Of a DNA stretch of 64,000 nucleotides, positions 15,552 through 24,065 are shown one piece after another (within the stretch, counting starts at the first letter, position 1; every line of letters begins with the position of its first letter). The notes beneath the pieces were generated by a model that did no database searches, was not told the DNA's origin, and worked only from the letters and a program-made list of their open reading frames with translations. Position numbers and translations under genes: made by a program. The stretch is from assembly GCA_019413925.1 (NCBI GenBank), contig DXMY01000041.1, forward strand, positions 84,737-148,736, read 5' to 3'. This stretch comes from Collinsella sp. (GTDB lineage: Bacteria > Actinomycetota > Coriobacteriia > Coriobacteriales > Coriobacteriaceae).

Positions 15552-17285
15552 TTACATCTCACCGAGCATGATCCAGGCAGAGCTGTCCTGCGCGAGTCTG
15601 CCGTCTGCAAGCGCTGATGAGGTGAGCAGGACCCTGCCCGCCGGCAGCTCCACGGGTGCTGCACCGAAGTTCGTCACGCACGCCCAGCCGTTATCGCGGC
15701 GATAGGCGATGACGCCGCCCTCAGCGCCCTCGGCACCATCCGCAAGACCGGTGCGCCCGTCAAGATCGAGCCACGCAAGATCGTTGGCGCACCCGCGCAG
15801 CTTGCGCCGCAGCCAGAGGGCGTCACGATAGAGCGCAAGCATCGATGTCGGGTCCGTTTCTTCCCTATCGGCAGCATAATCGGAAAACCATGCAGGCTGC
15901 GGCAGATGGGGCGCCGCATCAGCGTCCGCCGGCGAAAACCCAAACGATCCGCCCTGCGCGAGATCGTCCGCCGCTACCCACGGCAGGGGCACACGACAGC
16001 CGTCGCGCCCCTTCTCGCGCTTCGGTCCGCGCGTATTGGTTGCACTGGGATCTTCGAGTGCAGTCCACGGGATATCAGCCACCTCAAAAAGACCGAGCTC
16101 CTCACCCTGATACACGTATGCCGAGCCCGGAAGCGCCAGTTCAAGCAAAAGAGCCGCCCGCGCGCGGCGCTCGCCGAGTTCACGGTCCTCGTCATAAGAC
16201 GACCCGTCGCGTAAGAGCCAGTCGAGCGCAATCTGGTGGTAGCGCGTCGCCTTGATTTGCGGCAGGGCATAGCGCGTCGCCACGCGCGGCACGTCGTGGT
16301 TGGAGAGTACCCAGGTCGAGGCGGAATCGGATTCGATAGCTGCCTTCAAGCCCTCCTCGATTGCAGCGTGCATGTCATCATAGGTCCAAGTGGCCTTGGC
16401 AAACTCAAAGTTGAATGTCTGGCCAAGCTCGCTGGGACGCGCATAGAGATACTGGCGCTCAGGCAGCACCCACGCCTCGGCAACGGCGCTGCGCGGCGGA
16501 TTATAGCGGTCGAACACGCGGCGCCACTCGCGATAGATCTCGTGGACCTCGTTGCGGTCCCACAGCGGATGGGCGCCGTCGTCAACCATGTCATCGCCCT
16601 CGGCGAGATGCCACCGGTCGAGGTCATCGCGGTCGAGATCCTTGGCGAGACCGTGCGCCACATCGATGCGAAAGCCATCGACGCCTCGATCGCTCCAAAA
16701 CGCCAGGACGTCGCAAAAGAACGCGTGAACCTCGGGGCATGACCAGTCAAAGTCCGGCTGCTCGGGCGTAAACATGTGCAGATACCATTGACCGTCCGCA
16801 ACACGCGTCCAGGCGGGGCCGCCAAAGTTGGCATTCCAATTGGTGGGAGGCAGCTCGCCATGCTCGCCGCGACCATCGCGAAAGATATAACGGGCGCGCT
16901 CGGGCGATCCGGGGCCGGCGGCAAGAGCGGCTTTGAACCAGGGGTGCTGGTTGGATGAATGGTTGGGCACGATATCGACGATGACCTTGATGCCGCGCGC
17001 GTGAGCCGCAGCGATCATGTCATCGAAGTCGTCAAGCGAGCCGAGACGTGGGTCGACATCGCAGTAGTCCGCCACATCATAGCCGCCATCGACAAGAGGC
17101 GAAGGGTAAAACGGGCTCAGCCAGATGGCCTCGATGCCCAGCCGCTCAAGATAGTCCATCTGCTGGGTAATGCCCGCGATATCGCCCAGACCCGAACCGG
17201 TCGAATCCTTAAACGAACGCGGGTAGATCTGATAGATCGCGGCATCGGACATCCATGAGCGCGAAGAGGACTTTTCTGCAGCCAT
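15552..17285 (-). CDS. GH13 alpha-glucosidase (oligo-1,6-glucosidase type)
   Basis: 577 residues with a TIM-barrel GH13 catalytic domain. The four conserved regions are present: DIVPNH (104-109), GFRIDVAH with nucleophile D208, the general acid E270 in AEAW, and SNHD with D331. The length and the DIVPNHSS signature fit the oligo-1,6-glucosidase/alpha-glucosidase subfamilies that release glucose from isomalto- or malto-oligosaccharides. No signal peptide is seen, so it should act in the cytoplasm. The ATG at 17285 follows GGGAGG. The frame stays open upstream into a repeat region but without a start signal. No transporter or regulator is adjacent. Confidence 0.9.
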   Translation of the reverse strand: MAAEKSSSRSWMSDAAIYQIYPRSFKDSTGSGLGDIAGITQQMDYLERLGIEAIWLSPFYPSPLVDGGYDVADYCDVDPRLGSLDDFDDMIAAAHARGIKVIVDIVPNHSSNQHPWFKAALAAGPGSPERARYIFRDGRGEHGELPPTNWNANFGGPAWTRVADGQWYLHMFTPEQPDFDWSCPEVHAFFCDVLAFWSDRGVDGFRIDVAHGLAKDLDRDDLDRWHLAEGDDMVDDGAHPLWDRNEVHEIYREWRRVFDRYNPPRSAVAEAWVLPERQYLYARPSELGQTFNFEFAKATWTYDDMHAAIEEGLKAAIESDSASTWVLSNHDVPRVATRYALPQIKATRYHQIALDWLLRDGSSYDEDRELGERRARAALLLELALPGSAYVYQGEELGLFEVADIPWTALEDPSATNTRGPKREKGRDGCRVPLPWVAADDLAQGGSFGFSPADADAAPHLPQPAWFSDYAADREETDPTSMLALYRDALWLRRKLRGCANDLAWLDLDGRTGLADGAEGAEGGVIAYRRDNGWACVTNFGAAPVELPAGRVLLTSSALADGRLAQDSSAWIMLGEM

Positions 17286-17471
17286 GGGGTGAGCCTCCCT
17301 TGCAACGAGGTTTTGCGAGATGCCCACGATGATACGCCCAAAGCGGACATTCGAGGCAAACAACGCCACAGCCACACCCCAAAACGCTCGCTCCCTCTCG
17401 GGCTCGAGCCTCCTGGGACGAATCGATCGATTAGTGAAAAGAACGGAAGACTCACTCCCCCGGCCACAACA

Positions 17472-17578
17472 GCGAGCGGGCTCCGGGTGCCCCAGGTTGC
17501 CGCGAAAGAGGAGGGAAGCGTACTTTATGTACGCGACCGACGATTGAGGGGGCAAGATGGGGTGCCCGGGGCTCGCGC
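17472..17578. repeat. Long nested inverted repeat, element 3 (shared core)
   Basis: Outer arms (about 17472-17501 and 17551-17578) pair imperfectly, including GCGAGC/GCTCGC and a 12-bp block with two G-U pairs. The tip is a perfect hairpin, GCGTAC (17518-17523) and GTACGC (17529-17534). About 45 bp around the tip (17498-17546), read on the minus strand, closely match the core of the element at 36131-36229. It lies upstream of the GH13 gene; the rest of the 17286-17587 gap shows no gene. Confidence 0.75.
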
Positions 17579-17587
17579 AGCGTCAAC

Positions 17588-17613
17588 AAAAAACGCGGTT
17601 CGTTAGAACCGCG
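17588..17613 (-). terminator. Intrinsic terminator of the Gly-Cys-Gly tRNA unit
   Basis: A 7-bp stem (17594-17600 with 17607-17613) with a 6-nt loop is followed on the minus strand by six T residues. It lies 10 nt after the third tRNA of the unit. Confidence 0.85.
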
Positions 17614-17622
17614 TAAGATAGT

Positions 17623-17698
17623 TGGAGCGGACAACGGGGCTCGAACCCGCGACCCCAACCTTGGCAAGGTTGTGCTCTACCAACTGAGCCATGTCCGC
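17623..17698 (-). tRNA. tRNA-Gly, anticodon GCC (copy 2)
   Basis: Identical to the copies at 15335-15410 and 17849-17924, with encoded CCA. It is last in the Gly-Cys-Gly unit. The spacer before it holds a small GC hairpin (GGGCGC/GCGCCC). Confidence 0.96.
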
Positions 17699-17740
17699 AT
17701 ATGTAAAACAAAACGGGCGCCGGAGCGCCCGGATGTTGCC

Positions 17741-17814
17741 TGGAGGCGAAGCCCGGATTCGAACCGGGGGTAAAGGCTTTGCAGGCCTCTGCCTTACCAC
17801 TTGGCCACTTCGCC
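17741..17814 (-). tRNA. tRNA-Cys, anticodon GCA
   Basis: A 74-nt tRNA with acceptor GGCGAAG/CTTCGCC, anticodon GCA, T-loop TTCGAAT and encoded CCA. It sits between two identical tRNA-Gly genes. A hairpin (GGACCG/CGGTCC) separates it from the upstream tRNA-Gly and may guide processing. Confidence 0.95.
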
Positions 17815-17848
17815 GAAAAAGGACCGCCTAAACGGTCCGGAAATGCAA

Positions 17849-17924
17849 TGGAGCGGACAACGGGGCTCGAACCCGCGACCCCAACCTTGGCAAGGTTGTG
17901 CTCTACCAACTGAGCCATGTCCGC
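17849..17924 (-). tRNA. tRNA-Gly, anticodon GCC (copy 3)
   Basis: First gene of the Gly-Cys-Gly unit, identical in sequence to the other two tRNA-Gly(GCC) genes in the window, with encoded CCA. Confidence 0.96.
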
Positions 17925-17936
17925 TTGCGGGTTATT

Positions 17937-17984
17937 AATTTACGCGAGTTATCCAAAAGACGCAAGTACTTTTTTCAAAAAAGT
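17937..17984 (-). promoter_or_regulatory. tRNA promoter with upstream palindrome (site 2)
   Basis: On the minus strand: palindrome ACTTTTTT-G-AAAAAAGT (17968-17984), 2 nt, -35 TTGCGT (17960-17965), a 17-nt spacer, and -10 TAAATT (17937-17942). It drives the Gly-Cys-Gly tRNA unit. Confidence 0.7.
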
Positions 17985-18029
17985 TGCCGGCCGCGTGTTC
18001 TTGGTGGCTAAACGCGCTAAAGCGATTGG

Positions 18030-18776
18030 CTAGGCACGCGATTCCAGTGCTCCGCTAAATAGCTTCACCATCTGCACGCGCGTGCCGGTGCCGTCTGTGC
18101 GACGAGCAACCTCCACGTTATCGACAAGCATACGCATAAGCTTGATACCACGGCCGCGTTCCTCAGATGCGACCGGTTCGCTCGCCCCATCGATAGAATA
18201 GCCGGCACCCCGATCAAGCACCTCAACCACGACGCGATCGCCATAGGCCTGAACCGTCAGGACGCACCCGATACCGCCCGCATGGTCATAGGCATTACCC
18301 AGCGCCTCCCCCGACGCCAACGCGACATCGTAGCGCTCGTCGCGGCGCAACGGAAGCGATTCAAGGAGTTCGGCGATGCGATGTCGATAGTATGGAAGAT
18401 TCTCGATACCCTGTCGGACCTCGACGCTCTTGCTCCATCGTGGCAACTCCCCCACCGGAATAGCGGGAATCGACTCACGCGCCGGACCCGCAACATGAAG
18501 GATGTCGACAAGTCGGGCAATCTCCAAAAAGCGAATGACCTCATCGGAGGCGTTAACGAGCGAAAGCAGGCCCTCTCGCCTCATGAGCTCTCTGGCACGT
18601 GTAAGCAAAAACGCCAAACCCGTCGAGTCGATAAAGCCCACGGCCTGGCAATTGATGACAACGCGACGCACGCCCCGGTCGATCAGATTATCCAACCGTC
18701 GGCGCAGCACGGACACCGAGGCGATGTCGACATCACCCGGTGGCGTCAAAACCGCTATGTCATTCCACTCATTCAT
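18030..18776 (-). CDS. STAS-HATPase fusion (anti-sigma antagonist plus anti-sigma kinase)
   Basis: 248 residues. Residues 1-100 form a STAS domain (IAVLTPPGDVDIASVSVLRRRL; the phospho-acceptor region is VGFIDSTGLAFLL). Residues about 115-248 form an RsbW/SpoIIAB-like HATPase with an N-box (ALASGEALGNAYDHA) and G-box motifs (DRGAGYSI, ERGRGIKLM). In known partner-switching systems these are separate antagonist and kinase proteins; here they are one chain. The next gene upstream encodes a SpoIIE-type phosphatase that could dephosphorylate the STAS serine. No sigma factor gene is nearby, so the final target is unknown. I chose the ATG at 18776. Confidence 0.85.
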   Translation of the reverse strand: MNEWNDIAVLTPPGDVDIASVSVLRRRLDNLIDRGVRRVVINCQAVGFIDSTGLAFLLTRARELMRREGLLSLVNASDEVIRFLEIARLVDILHVAGPARESIPAIPVGELPRWSKSVEVRQGIENLPYYRHRIAELLESLPLRRDERYDVALASGEALGNAYDHAGGIGCVLTVQAYGDRVVVEVLDRGAGYSIDGASEPVASEERGRGIKLMRMLVDNVEVARRTDGTGTRVQMVKLFSGALESRA

Positions 18777-18857
18777 ACGACCATGGTTCCCCAAAAGAGC
18801 TCGCTCGATGCATACATATCTGCAGCTGCGCAGATTTTGCCCGTCAAGTATCGCGGT

Positions 18858-21203
18858 CTACGATCGACCCCGTAAAAACTCAAGGGAAACCAGCGCAATG
18901 TCATCGTCCAGCGCCGACTCGGTAAAGCGGTCAAGCTCTCCCAAGACCTTACCGCAGATTCCCGATACACCCTCACCCGAGACAGAGAGCAAAAGGTCAC
19001 GAAGGCGCTGCTCGCCAAAGAAAGCACCCGAGCGATCACGTGCTTCGATTGCTCCGTCGGTATACATGAATAGCATGTCACCAGGAGCGAACGTAAACAC
19101 GCCTGTCTCGTACACCATGCTCTCAAAGGCACCGATCACGCCCGATTGGCACCCAAGGAGCTCCACTTCTCCCCCTCGGGTTTCTCCGCCGCCAAGCGGC
19201 GTCGACGACGGTCTAATGACCATAGTGGGAGGATGTCCCGCAGAGCAGTAGGTAGCGCGACCCGCTTTAAGATCAATCTTGGCGATAAACGCCGTCACGA
19301 ACGTCTCGACCCTCGAAAAGCCCATGAGCATGCTATTGAGCGAGCGGGCCATACGGGCGGGCCCAGCACCCTCCCAGGCATAGGCCGTCAGCGCCGTCTT
19401 GACGAGCGCTGACATCGACGCCGCCTCGATTCCTTTGCCGGATACATCGCCCAAAATCATAACGGCGCAATCGTCGGGAAGACGGACAAGAGTATAGAAG
19501 TCGCCGCCAACCAACGCCGAATTCGTTGCCGAAAGGTATACCGAATCGGTCGCGATACCCGGAACGTCACCAAGCGAATTTCTCATGCCAATCTGGAGGG
19601 TCTGAGCGATATGGCGCTCCTCGCGCTTTTGAGATTCGCCCTCGTAGATCAGTTCAAAGTCATGCGCCAAGTGCACCAAGTAGTCATATTCAAGGTCATC
19701 AATCGGCTCTTGACTACCGTCACGAAGCAGAAGCGCGCGCGTCGTCGGGCCTTTCGCAACAGAAGCAGGAACGATCGCGTCGTTGCTGTGTTTGCCATCA
19801 CCCTCAGAGCGCGGGCGCCCCGCCTCGATGCCGGTGTCGACGTAGAGACCCTGGCAAGGCAGACCATGCGCCCTAAGCCAGCCTCCCATAGGCATCGATT
19901 CGTCAACGCGAGTTATACGGACGTGTTTAAGATCCTCGGCACTCGTGCCGCCCAAAACAGACGCCTCAAAGCCATCAGGGCCAACCCCCAAACGTGCCGC
20001 TGGCGCCGTCGTGGAAAAGAAAAGTTTCTCGGGATCGTCCGGCAAAGCAACGCGACTGCCGCCTTCAAAATCTATGACATAGGAGCCCAGACTGGCGTCA
20101 TACTCAACAGGGCAAAAATGACAGTTGAGCATATTGCAAATCTCGGACGATATAGCCTGGGTAGCCGCGGCGGAATCGTCTAGAAAGGTAAACAACTCAT
20201 CACGTAAGACATTGAGCGAGCGGCCAAGCTCGGCCGTGCGACGAGAGCGAAGGCTCGATGCCATGCCGACCAGCTGGATAGACAGGTAATCGCAAATGAC
20301 CTCGAGTACATTAACGTCATAGGCAAGTGGCGCCTGGGGGCGCTTCCAACCAACTTCCAGCACGCCAAGGATCTGCGTACCGTAAAAAACGGGAAGACAG
20401 ATCTCGCTGCGGTACGGAGGCATATCCTGCACGCGCAACAGGTGCTTAGAACGATTGTCCAGGTCCATGAACATACCGGAGGCAGCCCTATCACCCTCAA
20501 GGTCCTGTTGAATCGACAAGCGACAGGCACGCGACTCGCGAAGAACATACGTCGGAATGCCAGCGCCATACGGCAAAAACTCGGGCAGATAGCTGTCCTC
20601 AAGCTCCTTAGAAACACCGCGGAGCTTAAAGCCGCCACTCTCGGAAAAATAGATAGCCGCACCGGAGGCATCGAGCGTTCCAACGAGCTGATTCAAAACG
20701 GTATCGAGCAAGCTAGGGAGCTCATCGGAGCCCACCGTGCTCATAATGACCGACAATGTACCCGAGAGACGCTTATTCGCCACTCTAAGCTCCGAAAGCG
20801 CACGCTTGAGCTGACGGTCGTGCGAATACTGTTCTTCGATGCTATGGAGTGCCACCAGAACGCGCGGCGCACGGCGGCCAAAGATTCGAGGCGGCGTAAC
20901 CGAGCCGGCACAAACCAGGACGGGAATAAACGATCCGTCACTTAACTTGAGCATCAACTCGCTCTTTGTTCCATTGGTCTCAAAAGGAAGCCGATGCTCT
21001 GTCGCGCGTTCAAAAGCCGACGAGTACAAGAGGTCTTTAACGTCCCCGTTGATCACATCGGAACGCTCCTCGCACATCAAGTCGAGCAAGCGATTATTTA
21101 CATGCAAAATGGTTCCGTCGAGCTCGCAGATAATGACAGCATCGCTCGTGATCTCGACCAATTGGGCAACGTCCGCCCACTCATTGCGCTCAAGCGTTTC
21201 CAT
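18858..21203 (-). CDS. PAS-GAF-SpoIIE sensor phosphatase
   Basis: About 781 residues. A PAS-like domain lies at roughly 10-120 (ITSDAVIICELDGTILHVNNRLLDL), a GAF-like domain at roughly 150-320 with a coiled segment before it, a divergent middle region, and a C-terminal PP2C/SpoIIE phosphatase domain (about 540-780) with metal-binding motifs GGDFYTLV, LGDVSGKGIEAA and MYTDGAIEARD. No transmembrane segment is seen, so it senses a cytoplasmic cue. It is followed 81 nt later by the STAS-HATPase fusion, its likely substrate. TGAGG six nt upstream selects the ATG at 21203. Confidence 0.88.
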   Translation of the reverse strand: METLERNEWADVAQLVEITSDAVIICELDGTILHVNNRLLDLMCEERSDVINGDVKDLLYSSAFERATEHRLPFETNGTKSELMLKLSDGSFIPVLVCAGSVTPPRIFGRRAPRVLVALHSIEEQYSHDRQLKRALSELRVANKRLSGTLSVIMSTVGSDELPSLLDTVLNQLVGTLDASGAAIYFSESGGFKLRGVSKELEDSYLPEFLPYGAGIPTYVLRESRACRLSIQQDLEGDRAASGMFMDLDNRSKHLLRVQDMPPYRSEICLPVFYGTQILGVLEVGWKRPQAPLAYDVNVLEVICDYLSIQLVGMASSLRSRRTAELGRSLNVLRDELFTFLDDSAAATQAISSEICNMLNCHFCPVEYDASLGSYVIDFEGGSRVALPDDPEKLFFSTTAPAARLGVGPDGFEASVLGGTSAEDLKHVRITRVDESMPMGGWLRAHGLPCQGLYVDTGIEAGRPRSEGDGKHSNDAIVPASVAKGPTTRALLLRDGSQEPIDDLEYDYLVHLAHDFELIYEGESQKREERHIAQTLQIGMRNSLGDVPGIATDSVYLSATNSALVGGDFYTLVRLPDDCAVMILGDVSGKGIEAASMSALVKTALTAYAWEGAGPARMARSLNSMLMGFSRVETFVTAFIAKIDLKAGRATYCSAGHPPTMVIRPSSTPLGGGETRGGEVELLGCQSGVIGAFESMVYETGVFTFAPGDMLFMYTDGAIEARDRSGAFFGEQRLRDLLLSVSGEGVSGICGKVLGELDRFTESALDDDIALVSLEFLRGRS

Positions 21204-21228
21204 CGTGAACCTCACCGTCTATCGGTAA

Positions 21229-21251
21229 CAAAAAAGCCTCCGAAGAGGCTT
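21229..21251 (-). terminator. Intrinsic terminator after the Leu-type tRNA
   Basis: Stem AGCCTC/GAGGCT (21245-21250 with 21235-21240), tetraloop TTCG, then a T-tract on the minus strand. It separates the tRNA transcript from the downstream phosphatase gene. Confidence 0.85.
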
Positions 21252-21262
21252 CTCAAATGCGA

Positions 21263-21352
21263 TGGTGTCGGAGGCGGGACTTGAACCCGCATGACCAAAA
21301 AGCGGGCACTAGCACCGCAAGCTAGCGCGTCTGCCAATTCCGCCACTCCGAC
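21263..21352 (-). tRNA. Class II tRNA with leucine-type body and GCG anticodon
   Basis: This 90-nt tRNA has leucine hallmarks: acceptor GTCGGAG/CTCCGAC, discriminator A73, a D-arm reading GGCGGAATTGGCAGACGC, a long variable arm, T-loop TTCAAGT and an encoded CCA. The anticodon stem is CTAGC/GCTAG with loop TTGCGGT, so positions 34-36 are GCG, which would pair with the Arg codon CGC. A normal actinobacterial tRNA-Leu here would read GAG, a one-base difference. The variable-arm stem (TGCCC/GGTCA) also carries a mismatch. It has its own promoter and terminator. A leucine tRNA with an altered anticodon, a decaying gene or a sequence error are all possible. Confidence 0.85.
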
Positions 21353-21410
21353 ATGCTATGTTGTTGATTCGCGGTTCGCTTTGTTGAACCCGCGCGTTCA
21401 ACGAGGAAGA

Positions 21411-21458
21411 TAATAACCTATGTTTCGAGAACTGTGCAAGCACTTTTTTGAAAAAAGT
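21411..21458 (-). promoter_or_regulatory. tRNA promoter with upstream palindrome (site 3)
   Basis: On the minus strand: palindrome ACTTTTTT-C-AAAAAAGT (21442-21458), 2 nt, -35 TTGCAC (21434-21439), a 17-nt spacer, and -10 TTATTA (21411-21416). It drives the Leu-type tRNA with a leader of about 50 nt. Confidence 0.68.
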
Positions 21459-21496
21459 TTACGAATTTGTAAATGCGCAGGTAGATCCGTATGTCC

Positions 21497-21621
21497 GGGC
21501 CGGAATGGGGGCAACTTCCCAACGCGTCCTCGGGCATACGGTATATTTTGATTCGCGCTTCGCGCTACAAAATATATCGCCCCCTGCGGAATGCGTTGGG
21601 AAGTTGCCCCCATTCCGACCC
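21497..21621. repeat. Long nested inverted repeat, element 4
   Basis: Arms 21497-21526 and 21593-21621 match at about 27 of 30 positions. The interior has a second 9-bp pairing (TATATTTTG/CAAAATATA) around a CGCG-CTT-CGCG tip. No gene lies in the 21459-21942 region; it holds this element, two short perfect hairpins and element 5. Confidence 0.85.
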
Positions 21622-21681
21622 TACGTCTACGTACTCCATGCACAGTTCTCAAACATGTTCTGGGGCTGATATAAATTTAGT

Positions 21682-21736
21682 GGCTCGGCTTTGCCGAGCC
21701 CTTATATGTGGAGGCCGGAGCTAAAGCTCCGGCCTC
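21682..21736. repeat. Two adjacent perfect hairpins
   Basis: GGCTCGGC/GCCGAGCC (21682-21689, 21693-21700) and GAGGCCGGAGC/GCTCCGGCCTC (21711-21721, 21726-21736). On the plus strand the second is followed by CTATCTTTTCC, so it could be a terminator. No plus-strand gene ends here. Confidence 0.6.
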
Positions 21737-21801
21737 GCTATCTTTTCCATTAGATTAAGTGAGCGATCAAGGAATCACACTCCCCCTGCCGAGTTACCGC
21801 A

Positions 21802-21926
21802 GGGCCCGACCTGTTGTTACTTTTCAGAACATCCCGCAGGACGGAGGAAGCCCCGCAGCGCGTAGCGCGCAGCGGGGCTTCCGACATGTCCGAGGACGTT
21901 CTGAAAAGTAACAACAGGGCGGGCCC
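21802..21926. repeat. Long nested inverted repeat, element 5 (after oppF)
   Basis: Arms 21802-21834 and 21894-21926 match at 31 of 33 positions. Inside is a perfect 11-bp hairpin (21846-21856 with 21872-21882) whose loop is itself a GCGCG palindrome. It begins 16 bp past the oppF stop codon. Confidence 0.88.
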
Positions 21927-21942
21927 GGACGAGAACAAACAA

Positions 21943-22971
21943 CTACAGGTCGATGTGCGATTCCTTGATCGGGAACGGCTCCGCGAAGTGACAGGCGCAG
22001 CAGTGACCCGGTGCAACTTCCTTAAACTCGGGGAGCTTCTCGGAGCAGATACCCTGCGCGATCGGGCAACGCGTGTGGAAACGGCAGCCGGTCGGCGGAT
22101 CCAGCGGCGACGGCGGATCGCCAGCGAGGATGATGCGCTTGCGGGTCTTCTGGATATCAGGATCGGGAACCGGCACGGCAGACAGCAGCGACTGCGTGTA
22201 CGGATGGTGAGGCTCGCTATAGAGCGTCTTCCAGTCCGAAACCTCGACCATCTTACCCAGATACATAACGGCAACGCGATCGGAGATGTGCTGTACGACG
22301 GACAGGTCGTGTGCGATAAACAGATACGCGGTACCGAACTTGTCCTGCAGTTCCTTGAGCAGGTTCAGAACCTGGGCCTGAATGGACACATCCAGAGCGG
22401 ATACCGGCTCGTCACAGATAATCAGCTTGGGCTTCAGCGCAAAAGCGCGGGCAATACCGACACGCTGACGCTGGCCGCCCGAGAACTCATGCGGATAGCG
22501 GTTGATGTGCTCGGGGTTCAGTCCAACGACGTCGAGAAGCTCACGGACGCGCTCAATGCGCTCCTCCTTGGTACCCACACCATGAATGGTCATGGGCTCG
22601 GAGACAATCTCACCGATGGTCATACGAGGGTTGAGCGAAGCATAAGGATCCTGGAAGATAAACTGCATCTCACGACGCATGTCCTTGATCTCATGCTTGC
22701 TCATCTCGGCAACATCTTTGCCCTGGAAGAACACCTTGCCGGCGGTCGGCTTGGTCAGACGCATGATAGTGCGGCCCGTGGTGGATTTACCGCAACCAGA
22801 CTCGCCAACCAGACCAAAGGTCTCGCCAGGATAAATCTCAAAAGAGATGTCGTTTACAGCAGAGACGACGCGCTTGGAAAAACGCTTGGCGAACATGCCG
22901 GACTCTGCGGGAAACTCCTTGGAGAGGTGCTCGACCTTCAGCAGTGGAGTGCGCTCGTTATTGTCTGCCAT
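21943..22971 (-). CDS. oppF: Oligopeptide ABC transporter, ATP-binding protein OppF
   Basis: 342 residues. Walker A is GESGCGKST, the signature is SGGQRQR and Walker B is LIICDEPVSALD. The C-terminal oligopeptide/dipeptide extension has the CPIAQGIC Cys pair characteristic of OppF/DppF, which may hold an iron-sulfur cluster. Its ATG directly follows the oppD stop codon. With OppD it forms the ATPase heterodimer of the importer. It is the last gene of a five-gene minus-strand operon. Confidence 0.93.
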   Translation of the reverse strand: MADNNERTPLLKVEHLSKEFPAESGMFAKRFSKRVVSAVNDISFEIYPGETFGLVGESGCGKSTTGRTIMRLTKPTAGKVFFQGKDVAEMSKHEIKDMRREMQFIFQDPYASLNPRMTIGEIVSEPMTIHGVGTKEERIERVRELLDVVGLNPEHINRYPHEFSGGQRQRVGIARAFALKPKLIICDEPVSALDVSIQAQVLNLLKELQDKFGTAYLFIAHDLSVVQHISDRVAVMYLGKMVEVSDWKTLYSEPHHPYTQSLLSAVPVPDPDIQKTRKRIILAGDPPSPLDPPTGCRFHTRCPIAQGICSEKLPEFKEVAPGHCCACHFAEPFPIKESHIDL

Positions 22972-24063
22972 TTACGCCTCGCCTCCCTTCTTGGAATCCT
23001 TGCGCGTACGGGACGTCTCAGGAGCGTTCTTGAGGAACTCGGGGTCACCGGAATAGTGGCACGCAGAATAGTGACCGGACTCGGTGACAACGCGCTCAGG
23101 GCGCTGCTTGCGGCACTTGTCCGTCGCGTAGGGGCAACGAGGAGAGAAGACGCAGCCCTCAGGCAGGTTCATGAGCGAAGGCGGGTTGCCGTGAATCGGC
23201 GTCAGCGGCTTCTTCTCTTCGATTGCCTGCTCCGGGATGGAGCGGATAAGACCCCAGGTGTAGGGGTGGCGGCTCTCGTAGAAGATTTCCTCAGCAGTAC
23301 CGAACTCAACGGGGCGGCCGGCGTACATAACCATGATCTTATCGGCCATATCGGCGACAACACCCAGGTCATGGGTAATCATGATGATGGCGTTGCCGTT
23401 CTTCTCCTGCATCTCCTGCATGAGCTCGATAATCTGAGCCTGGATGGTAACGTCCAGGGCAGTCGTGGGCTCGTCGGCAATCAGAATATCGGGATCGCAG
23501 GCAAGGGCCATGGCAATCATGACTCGCTGACGCATACCGCCAGAGAACTGGTGCGGATACTCATTGACGCGCTTCTCGGGCTCGGGGATACCCACGAGGT
23601 CCAAAAGCTCGGTGGCACGCTTGAGCGCCTCCTGCTTGGAGTAGCCACGGTGCAGACGAAGACCCTCGCCCACCTGCCTGCCGATCTTATAGACCGGGTT
23701 CAAGGAGGTCATAGGATCCTGGAAGATCATCGCGATATCGTTGCCGCGAATGTGCTGCATCTCTTCCTCGGTCATTTCGAGGATGGAGCGGCCGCGATAG
23801 CGAACGTCACCGCCCTCGATCTTTCCCGGAGGCATCGAGATGAGGCCCATGATGGTCATGGCGGTCACGGACTTACCGGAGCCGGACTCACCGACGACGC
23901 CCAGGGTTTCGCCGCGATCGAGCGTGTAGGAGACACCGTCGACAGCGCGAACAACGCCATCCTCGGTGTGGAAATACATCTTAAGGTCATCGACCTCGAG
24001 CAGATGCTGGCCCTCAGGAACCGGCTGATCCTTCAGGTCCACATAGTTCTTGTTCTTCTTCAT
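22972..24063 (-). CDS. oppD: Oligopeptide ABC transporter, ATP-binding protein OppD
   Basis: 363 residues. Walker A is [10 protein letters not shown], the signature is SGGMRQR and Walker B is [14 protein letters not shown]-terminal Cys-containing segment ([14 protein letters not shown]) is typical of OppD/DppD. It begins 2 nt after the oppC stop codon, with only AAGG adjacent, so translation is probably coupled. Confidence 0.93.
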   Translation of the reverse strand: MKKNKNYVDLKDQPVPEGQHLLEVDDLKMYFHTEDGVVRAVDGVSYTLDRGETLGVVGESGSGKSVTAMTIMGLISMPPGKIEGGDVRYRGRSILEMTEEEMQHIRGNDIAMIFQDPMTSLNPVYKIGRQVGEGLRLHRGYSKQEALKRATELLDLVGIPEPEKRVNEYPHQFSGGMRQRVMIAMALACDPDILIADEPTTALDVTIQAQIIELMQEMQEKNGNAIIMITHDLGVVADMADKIMVMYAGRPVEFGTAEEIFYESRHPYTWGLIRSIPEQAIEEKKPLTPIHGNPPSLMNLPEGCVFSPRCPYATDKCRKQRPERVVTESGHYSACHYSGDPEFLKNAPETSRTRKDSKKGGEA

Positions 24064-24065
24064 CC

